Assembly: GCA_943735955.1 (NCBI GenBank) | Contig: OX030955.1 | Coordinates: 2,641,234-2,705,233, forward strand | Source: Piscicola geometra | Lineage: Eukaryota > Annelida > Clitellata > Hirudinida > Piscicolidae | Length of the DNA: 64,000 nucleotides | Reading direction: 5' to 3' | Part shown: piece after piece, positions 53,301-64,000 of the stretch | Numbering within the stretch: the stretch's first letter is position 1 | How the letters are laid out: every line of letters starts with the position of its first letter | Notes under the pieces: model-generated | Database searches by the model: none | Told to the model about the DNA's origin: nothing | What the model saw: only the letters and a program-made list of their open reading frames with translations | Program-made: the position numbers and the translations under genes

Positions 53301-54462
53301 TACAACTGCAAATAAAATGTATTAATGTTGTAGCGTGGGGGGGGGGCAGTGAGTTGCGTATCAATGTCTTCATAGATTCCTGTGGAGGCATTATTTAGTG
53401 TTCTTGGTGTTCTTAAAAAATCGAGCATTTAAACAAACTTAATGTTCTTTTTAATTTTTATGAAGTTATAAACTTATTTAGTTTAAAAAAGAAGCAAAAA
53501 ATATATTTAAAACTAAATTAAATGTAAACACCGTCCTACTTATATCTGCTCTGACAATTACACGGTTCTTCTATCGGCTGCAGCATTCCACCACACCACG
53601 CCACCTCCAGCACAACACCACCACTCTTCTGCATTAATTAGGCGTCCATTTGATGTTTCCCCCGGACTCTTTAATCTTGCGACCTCTGGGCAGGTCAGGT
53701 GTCTGCGAACCCCTCTCAGATTGCTCTATCACAGGCCACGTCAAATAGCTTTTATTAAGATGGACGTCATAGTTAATCAATGTTTTAAAGAGCTCAAGCA
53801 GAAATTATATGGATTTATAAATATTCTTAAAGTAAAAGTGGAGTTTTCAAAGCACGCCTATCTCTTAGAGTGGACATTTACAAGAGAAGCCACTGCTCCA
53901 AAGTCTTTGATCTCTGAGACCTTCGGTGACTATTTCGACAGGGAAACTAGACACGGCAAACAAAAGAGCGGTCTTGGAGGTGTTGTGTTCCGAGCAAACA
54001 TCCTTGTTTGTAATCCTTTGCACACTTTTTAGTTTGCTTCAGATTCCTTTAAAGACATTTTCTTAAGCTATTTTACTGGGCTGTTCTCAGCTATTTCGAA
54101 GTATGTTGTTTGTTCAAGCATCTGTACAGGCTGTTTGTCTAGGTGTCTTGCACAGGTAGAGATCGCATGATTCGGAATATTTCTCTTCGTTCGATTTGTG
54201 AATAAGGATTTAATAAATGCGAATGAGTGAGGGACGTTTAATTACGGTCTTTTCAAACTTTAAGACGTTCTCGCGTGATCTCTTTATCGCATTCCATGCA
54301 CTATGCCATGCATTCGATCAAAACTCCGTTTAGGTAATTAAACTGTATTTATCTTTTGATTAATCGCTTTAAGTAAGAATTTTCGGATTTATTTTATTGA
54401 GTGTTTATTAATTTTTTATCTTATAAATTTTATTTAATGGTATATTCCACTTCAACCCACAG
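47388..54462. other. Gene desert, right part, upstream of ovo
   Basis: AT-rich sequence with GC-richer islands at about 47580-47880, 48600-48960, 49060-49250, 52190-52370, 53520-53720 and 53860-54020. CA/GT and TACA-type runs at 50100-50170, 50670-50930, 51090-51200, 51380-51440 and 52380-52460. An open stretch at 53721-54032 ends near a donor-like GGAG|GTGTTG, but no motif supports it. I see no first ovo exon with the family's usual N-terminus. Confidence 0.45.
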
Positions 54463-56041
<1,579 letters not shown>

Positions 56042-57280
56042 ATGTGTGGATCATTTTGTTTTTTGTATGTGTGTGTGTATCTGTATATGTGTGTGTGTAT
56101 CTGTATGTGTGTGTGTATCTGTATGTGTGTGTGTATCTGTGAAGATGTGTTAGTGTGAAAATGTGTTTGTGAATTTGCTTGATTGTGATCGTTGAATGTG
56201 GCCTTGTGAACATTTCTATTTTTTCGAATGTCCGTTCGATGAACATGTGATCTTTGTAGGAACATTAACTTTTTTAAACCGTTTCTTTTAAATTGCTTTT
56301 TAGATTTTTTTGCTTTAACTTTTATTGAATTTGAAAAACTATTTATACAAATTTAAATAGATTTATTCTTTAATTTAGAATAACGCATCTTAAAGATAGT
56401 AATATGAATGATCGTGTGCCTTTGAACTATTTTCTTTCATTCTGAGCTTTATTGTGAACTCTTATTACATTTTAATTCACCTTTCAATCAAGATCTGACA
56501 TTGTGATCTTTATTTGTCAATAGTCTGTATATATTTTTATATCATTATAATATTAAGAATTTCTCATATATCAAATTTTTATCTGGCAATTTTTGATGTT
56601 TTATAAAGCATGATAAACTATCCGAGTTGTTTGTTTTAGGAACCTTGACAATTGTACTGAGCGGCATCGGGCCGTCTATCAATGATGGCGTTCTACAGAT
56701 TATTTCTTTTAACAGAATTTTCTTTACAATTTAGTTAAATCATGAAACCGGTACAATGAATGGAGGCCGAAACACAAGATTTTCTTCAATATATTGAAAT
56801 TCTAATAAAATAAATCATATTCTAAAAAATAAATAAAAGAATAAGACTTCAAAAATGTGTTCAAAACAGTTATAATTTAACATATTTATATTTTAACAGC
56901 TCTAGATAGAAAGAAAAATTATTTTAGTTCACACCAGCAAAACAAATCTTTGAAAATATTTTCGGGTGGAATAAGCAATAAAAAGTAATTTATTATAGCC
57001 CGAAAACTTGTATCTTTTTATGATTTATAATTTATTCACAAAAATATTGGAATTAGTCAAACAATTATAGTTTATTAATATGAATTTACATAGATATTTC
57101 CACATCCATTTTTATAATTAAATAGAATGCTCAAATGAAGCGCTTCATATAATAAATTTTAATTTTTTGGTATCTAGCTTTTAGCTCTTAATTATTAATT
57201 GTGGCACCTTATGTCTTTTATGGCGCCTTTAAGATCTTAAAACTTTTTGGAGAAATCAAGAATGTATTAACGAATCGATT
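56042..57280. other. ovo 3' UTR and gap before the MSL1-like gene
   Basis: A TGTGTGTATCTGTA repeat cluster at 56060-56135 lies just after the ovo stop. AATAAA at 56804-56809 is the best polyadenylation signal, giving a 3' UTR of about 780 bp. The remaining 450 bp are AT-rich and must hold the promoter of the next gene. Confidence 0.5.
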
Positions 57281-59024
57281 ATGACTCAAGTTTTATCAAC
57301 CTCGTCTTTCTACAACCACAAATGGACCGAGGTGGTTTGTAACAGTAAAGTGCACTATTATAATTTATAAAAGTAATAACAATTTATATCACGCTTAAAA
57401 AACTTAATTTCATCCTTTTTTGTTTTTTTTTAGTTCAATAAGCCTCAAAGCAATTGGTTTGATAAGATTCGTCAGTCTGAGAGTTTCAGTAGCAAACAAA
57501 ACTCTGTGTTTTCTTCCTTGGTGTACAGCAGACAGACTACAAATTTAAAGTAGGTTTTTATTTTTTCAAAACAGGTTTAAAAACAAATTTTAATATGCCA
57601 AAATTTCCGTTTTCAGGCCACAATCAAATGAAACAAACTATTGTATGCATGCTACAAGAACTCTCTCAAACAAGAGCAGTAAAGAAGAATCGATACCAAA
57701 AGTGTTTATTCCAATACTTAAGACTTCCTTGACTACATCGCCAAAGGAGGCTTCTATCAATACACCACCTCATCGCTCTGAATCATCTGAAACTATAGTC
57801 AGTGTAAACAGATCACCATCGCCAAATCATTCCTCACGAAAATCCAATGAAAGAGTTTTGAAAAATAGCATTTTCCAAAGCCCATCAGCTTCTCCAAATT
57901 CTGAAAAAACTTTCAATGACATTTCAGGTAGTGTAGTTACTTAAAAAAACATATTTAAATTTATCAATCAATTAAAAGTTTAGAATACTTTAAAATAGTT
58001 TTTAAACTTGGAAATTTTAGAAATATAAAATTGAAATCTTTTGCAGTACCCTCTTGGACAGTGCAAGTGTTTACGCGAAGATATGTCATAGAAGGCACTG
58101 AGGTTTGGCTTATAGAATAATTTTAAATGTTTTAAAAATTAGATTGAGCATTTATTTAAACTTTTAAATAGTATCCTTAGCTCATAAAACCTTCAAATTA
58201 ATTTTATATAAAAAATTAAATAAAAGTCATTATTGTATTCTCTAAACACCTAAACAAACAAGAATAATCTCACAAAAACCCTCAAAGGACTTGAGCGACC
58301 ACATCTTCTTGAATCGCCATGAGAGACTGGAGTTGGCGGAGAAGAAGAGGAAGAGGAGGGATGAGAAGTGTCTCGAAGAGCGGGAAAAACTCAATCGACT
58401 CAAGCAGGCACTCAACTCGTCCGCTGGCAACCCTGTCTTCACTTGTATGTGTGATTGTATTTGTTTGTGTGTCTTATGACCTGTTTGGGAATTGTCCATG
58501 CAAAATTCATTTATTTATAGAAAAATGCAAAAATAGCATTATTTCGTATTCTTCAAACAGTCAGAACGTGTATGCTTGTGTAAATCTTTGAAATTGCATT
58601 AAGAAAAATCTTATACTTTATTTAATTACGTATTTATTTGTGCTAAGGTACAAATTATAATGTATTAAAACTTGTTTCACAAATATTGATATACTAAAAT
58701 GGCACAAACTCGACAGTGAAGCACATAGAGGTGGTTGAGAAGGAACCCAAACTCGCTTTTGGAAGGGTCATCCCTGACTTCAAAGAACAGTAATTAATGC
58801 ATATTATTACATTTAAACTTATTATTCACATATTTCAAATTAAATTTTTAATGATAAGTAAAAAAAGTCGATAAACAGTTTCCAACGCAATGTTATAATC
58901 CTTGCATAATATGAAATATCATTGCAGGTGTTTTTCGCTCCCACCACACTACTTCATGCTAGCCAAGCACGAAAAGACAAACCTATCCAGACATCATAAT
59001 AGCAGCAAATCGAAAATGAAATAA
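57281..59024 (+). CDS. PEHE-domain protein, MSL1-like (dosage/acetyltransferase complex scaffold)
   Basis: Exons 57281-57331, 57434-57549, 57617-57927, 58047-58102, 58288-58444, 58717-58789 and 58928-59024 (TAA) join in phase to 286 residues. Residues 1-159 are Ser/Thr/Asn-rich and look disordered. From residue 160, VPSWTVQVFTRRYVIEGTE is followed by DLSDHIFLNRHERLELAEKK, RKRRDEKCLEEREKLNRLKQ and, later, KLAFGRVIPDF and FSLPPHY. This order matches the PEHE domain of MSL1, which binds MOF/KAT8 and MSL3. KANSL1 has a related domain but lacks the AFGRPLP-like end. The protein is much shorter than human MSL1, and no N-terminal coiled coil for MSL2 binding is seen. Either the true start lies further upstream or the coiled coil is absent. 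The first exon is inferred from phase only. Confidence 0.7.
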
Positions 59025-59127
59025 CGCACGATATTAATTTATAATTATTTTATATGAAATTTACCTAATTTATATTGTTTCTATTATCTTTATTCCGAAA
59101 TTGTTAGTCCTTATTTCGATGTACAGT

Positions 59128-59133
59128 TTTATT
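59128..59133 (-). promoter_or_regulatory. UBE2T: Polyadenylation signal of UBE2T
   Basis: AATAAA on the minus strand (plus TTTATT), about 40 bp past the UBE2T stop at 59174-59176. It lies before the plus-strand signal of the convergent gene, so the two transcripts should overlap by tens of bases. Confidence 0.55.
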
Positions 59134-59151
59134 ATAATGTACCGATCTACT

Positions 59152-59157
59152 AATAAA
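59152..59157 (+). promoter_or_regulatory. Polyadenylation signal of the MSL1-like gene
   Basis: AATAAA 127 bp after the stop and only 17 bp before the UBE2T stop codon on the other strand. Cleavage 10-30 bp later would fall inside the last UBE2T coding exon. Confidence 0.55.
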
Positions 59158-59173
59158 ATCTCATTTTAAAAAT

Positions 59174-60380
<1,207 letters not shown>

Positions 60381-60696
60381 CCTTTGAAAAATCAAACTAT
60401 AGATAGTTTGCAAGTTTTTTTTCATAAATTTTAAATTTTTTTAAAGGTCTTTTTAGCGCTTTTTAGAAGTAAACTTATATAAAAAATCTCTGAAATAAAA
60501 AACAATCAAACTCATCAATGTTATATATAAAAAATTATATTAAGTTGAACTATAGATAAAACATTACTTTTCTCAAAAGTTATAATGCTTTAATTATTCA
60601 AAATTAGATACGTTGTTATAGTGAATTCGTATAAACATGATAGCATTTTTAGTCTTAGGATACAAAATATAATATAAATGCTGAATTTAAGTAAAA
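60381..60696. promoter_or_regulatory. Shared bidirectional promoter region of UBE2T and CEP131
   Basis: Only 316 bp separate the two start codons, which point away from each other. The interval is AT-rich, with no CpG-island character or obvious TATA box for either side. Both 5' UTRs and both core promoters must fit here unless there are further noncoding first exons. Confidence 0.6.
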
Positions 60697-63600
60697 ATGG
60701 ATGGTAAAAATAATAAAGATTCATTAAATTTAACACTTTCAGGTTCTGCAGTAATTTCCAGTCCAAAGAAAAAATCATTTCTAACAAAGTCGCAGGTGCT
60801 TTCAAATGTTAAAGTTTAACAGTTAAACTGTTAACGTTGAACATTTAAAGTTTAACAATATTTTTTACAAACTTGTATCAGTAAGTCCGCCTAAAAATTT
60901 GTATCTAATCTGAGTCTTTTTTCTTGTAAATCAAGACGAGATTAGACTTCGCTGGCATCAAAAGAAGCAACCTTCCGAAAAACGACTTGTTTTACAACCT
61001 TCCCAGAGCTAGTTTGTATTAAATATTATATATATTTTTGATTTTTTAAAGTAAATTATTTTAAACACTTTTTTCCAGTAATTCAATCAATAAATTCAAA
61101 TGCAATAAATATTTGTGTTGGAGAGTAGCTATACTAAAACTTAGTAGTGAGGTAGAGGGACTCACTATGAAATTAAAATATGCCTAAATATGTTTAAAAT
61201 TCATAACTGTACTGCTCCAATTTATCTTACAAATCTAATTAAACAACCACCTAAATCTGGTCCAAGATCATCAACCTTTAAATGTTATTTTCGTTTTCCA
61301 GTTAAACACTCTTTTGCTCAACGTTCTTTTTCTTACTGCGTTCCTTTTTTATGGAATTCTTTACCCTCTTCTCTAACTTCAAATAAGTCACTCATAGCTT
61401 TCCGTCGAGGCCTGAAGACGTATTTGTTCAAAACGTGATGGCTGATCGCTTTTGTTAACTTCGTAAAGGGCGTTATACAAATAATTAGTGATTGAATAGT
61501 CAAGTTTAACTGCAGTCATGTGCAATGGTTTGGAATTACATAAATAAAAAGCTTACAATTCGTATTTCAGGTTTCTCGGCACAAGCTCCCACTAGGACCA
61601 GCAGTCAGACAATTCCAAAGACGCGAATCAAAAGCTCCCAAGTGATACCGAGCTTTTCGTTCTCAAAGGTTTGTTTAATATTTATTTGTTTAATTCTACG
61701 AAGCCACCATTTGCTTAAAATTCTAGAAAGTATTTTTTTTATTTAATATGGTTAATCTTTATTTATACAATATAATTTATTGAAGGTTACGTCATCTAGA
61801 AGCGATAAAACACCTATTTTGGGGAAAAAGTTTCTTGAGCCAACAACCTCAAAAAACTTTACTAAGGCTTCAAAGAAAAATGAAGAAAACAAAGACAATA
61901 CAATTTCTTCGATTCCAAAAAGTCTTTTTGGTAATGACAACGTAAAAAACAAAAATAATATTGAGTTTACTCGCAAAAAGACGGAAACCCAAAGAAGCTT
62001 TGTCGAAAATGCACTAACTGGCTATGAGGGTGTCATGAGGCTTGGAAAAGACCACTCCAGTCCCCTGCTTGACAGTCTGAACGCTTCTGTCGAGAATCTC
62101 AGTATTGGAAATTATAACCTCGACAAGGATGAGTTCAATACTAAAGTGATCAACTTTAATCCGCGTGTTTTTGGCGATCATTTACAAGATAAACCAACCC
62201 GTAACGGAAGTGATAAGATCGACGGGATGGGTGATCGTAACAATATACTAACGATGAAGTCTTACATAGATGATACCATCAAAAATAAGGAAATAGACGA
62301 AAAATCAGACGCAGCTAGAAGAATCCAAAACTGGTATCGAAAAAAGAGAAAAAACGCAGAAAAAACTGCCAAACAATTAAATAACACGCTTAAAGGCAAT
62401 TCAGTAACTGAATTATCTTACAAAGAGGCGGTAAAAGCACTGATACCAAACACCGAAAACATATTCGCATCGGCCGAAGTTTTATCCATCACGTCGTACA
62501 GCAACGACTCAATCGCATCGAAGACGACAGGACAACACGCGGTGGAGGAAGGCTACTACGACAGCTTCATCAACGAGAAGTTCATCGAGACAGGCAGGAA
62601 GGAGGCGGTTGGGAAGGAATTAAAGGAGGCAAGAAGGAAGAATGAACCGCAGACTAAATACTCCTGGTGTAGGCAACTTAAATCAGTCTTTCCATTGCTC
62701 TTGCAAAATATTTTTTTCTTGCAATTATTATATAGCTTTTTTCTTGCAATTATTATATGGCATTTTTATTGATATTATTAATTTTCATCAATATACGAAA
62801 TTATTTGACTTCCCCACAAATTTCTCTTGATTCTCCATTATTCTCATCGGGACTTTCTTACGCTTTCTACAGTAGACGACCTGGAGAAGGAGGTGGTTGA
62901 GTCGACAGCTACACAAGGCAGTCGGACCGAGGCAGACTTGAGACGAATCGTCGAGAATAACGGAAAAGGAGTTTGGAAGAGAAACGTCGGGAGGTCAAAG
63001 GAATCTCAGCATTCGTATTTAAGTCGAGACAAGTACGAGCACGTGATGAGTTACCTGCAAGGAATGCAAGGGGGCGATGCAGCGGTGGCAAAGGCGAAGG
63101 TTGCATTTGACTTTAATAGCTATTTTTTTGTCATTTTATTAGTTTTTCCAATAATGAATACTACTATGAAGATTAAATAATAAGACACATTTTTAGTTTA
63201 TTTTATATATTTATATTTTTTAAAAATTTAAAAGTGGTCATTTTCTTTACAGAAAAAAAAGTCACAAAAAGGCAGCAACAACGACGTGACACATAAAGCA
63301 CAAAAGGAAAGACAAGAGAATGGTGGAGGAGATGCTGGCATGGAAAATGAGAGTGGAGTAAACAATAAAAATGAGAAAAACAACAAAAATAATAACAAAA
63401 ATGATAAAAATGACGGTGATGATGATGATGAAAGACATAGTGATGGTGAGGATGAGGTGAAGATGAGATTAATAAATGAGAAGAAAGAGTTGGAAGATAA
63501 AGTCTCCAAGCACCTGGCCTTCATCGACCAGGCATCTGCCATTGCCTAAATCATACTGAACCATAACTAACCATCCAATTATATCTTAGAAGGGACATTA

Positions 63601-63858
63601 AAATCAATAGTCATATAAATCACAAATAAAAAAATGCAATATATCAATTTATTAGAATCAATGACAATTAGGATAAAAAAATAATTTAACTTTAAAAAAA
63701 TAAAATAAATAAATAAAATAAATAAATTATATTTGAAAAATTCTTCGACAGCTGATCGAAGACAAGCGAGAGTTGAGCGCCAACCTGCAGAAGTTTCAGC
63801 AGCAGTGCCAGACGATGACCTCGCACTACCAGAACGAGCTGAAGACGAGGGAGGAAAG
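60697..63858 (+). CDS. CEP131: CEP131 (AZI1) centriolar satellite protein, 5' part
   Basis: Exons 60697-60795, 60936-61011, 61571-61668, 61786-62668, 62873-63099, 63253-63531 and 63752-63858 join in phase (about 590 codons) and the gene runs off the window. The protein starts MDGKNNKDSLNLTLSGSAVI and is Ser/Lys/Asn-rich. An IQ motif DAARRIQNWYRKKRKNAEK lies at about residues 265-283. Exon 6 ends EDKVSKHLAFIDQ and exon 7 continues LIEDKRELSANLQKFQQQCQ, matching the start of the long coiled coil of CEP131 (LAFIDQLIDDKK in human). CEP131 is a centriolar-satellite and basal-body protein needed for ciliogenesis and genome stability. Exon 6 has a Lys/Asn/Asp-rich low-complexity stretch. Its intron after CAG starts with GC (63532), a probable GC-AG intron. 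Confidence 0.85.
61180..61490 (+). mobile_element. CR1/L2-like LINE fragment (reverse transcriptase C-terminus) in a CEP131 intron
   Basis: The frame to the stop at 61436-61438 reads CTAPIYLTNLI, later RSFSYCVPFLWNSLPSSL and SLIAFRRGLKTYLFKT. The order APxYL, FSxxxPxLWNSLP and FxxxLKTxLF is the classic C-terminal signature of CR1/L2/Rex-type LINE proteins. It is 5' truncated, lies in the second intron of CEP131 in the same orientation, and is followed by a degenerate GCGTTATACAAATAATTAGT tail like those of the other copies. Confidence 0.8.
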
Positions 63859-64000
63859 GTGGTCATTTAGGAGAGATCAATTGAATTATTTCACTGGAAT
63901 AAACATAATAAATTGAAAATGTTAACTTTTTTTCGAAAAAGTAAAAAAATACTTTTTCGAATCGCTAATTAATAAGCATTAATTGGTAAGAAACACAGAA
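63859..64000 (+). other. Start of CEP131 intron 7 at the window end
   Basis: The donor AAAG|GTGGTC follows exon 7. The remaining AT-rich 142 bp have no acceptor that I can support; further CEP131 exons must lie beyond the window. Confidence 0.6.

Noticed and set aside
53721..54032. 103-codon open stretch just upstream of ovo
   Set aside because: Considered as an ovo 5' exon, but the composition is mixed, no Ovo N-terminal motif is present and the donor phase is not decisive.

Overview
The window is eukaryotic, AT-rich animal DNA with many short GT-AG introns. The gene content (mask/ANKHD1, ovo, RMND1, UBE2T, CEP131, MSL1, a Methuselah-like GPCR) is bilaterian. The CR1/L2-like LINE tails, the very abundant CA/GT and trinucleotide repeats and the compact genes separated by long AT-rich deserts suggest a spiralian, perhaps an annelid such as a leech. 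The species is an inference and cannot be fixed from the sequence alone.

Layout. 46-940 (+): last four exons of an RMND1 homologue. 1.2-1.7 kb: a broken coding-like stretch and a tRNA-derived SINE on the minus strand. 2590-5167 (+): complete three-exon GH31 glycosidase-like type II membrane protein (MYORG-like) with altered catalytic positions. 5657-21009 (+): complete 23-exon mask (ANKHD1/ANKRD17) orthologue, two ankyrin blocks plus one KH domain. All 23 exons join in phase to about 2674 codons, close to the vertebrate length. Most introns between exons 4 and 20 are built from simple repeats. 21-26 kb: noncoding, with a duplicated element and a LINE tail. 26390-29395 (+): intronless family B GPCR with a somatomedin-B domain and a Methuselah-like 7TM region. 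29.4-54.4 kb: a gene desert with simple repeats, LINE tails and GC-richer islands, leading into 54463-56041 (+): the zinc-finger exons of ovo/shavenbaby (OVOL). 57281-59024 (+): a PEHE-domain protein, MSL1-like. 59174-60380 (-): UBE2T, the Fanconi-pathway E2. 60697-63858 onward (+): the 5' part of CEP131, running off the window.

How the genes relate. They are unrelated housekeeping and developmental genes, not an operon. UBE2T and CEP131 are head to head across about 316 bp and probably share a promoter. MSL1 and UBE2T are tail to tail, 149 bp apart, with crossing polyadenylation signals. The desert upstream of ovo is the natural place for its regulatory elements.

Most unusual signals: (1) mask introns that are G/U-rich just after the donor and A/C-rich just before the acceptor, with weak polypyrimidine tracts, which suggests intron ends bridged by RNA pairing; (2) a GH31 protein that has lost its catalytic aspartate; (3) LINE 3' ends carrying a conserved 9-bp hairpin followed by a TTGA-type tail; (4) two candidate GC-AG introns. 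Exon borders were found by reading splice consensus, reading phase and remembered family sequences; no alignment or search was run.
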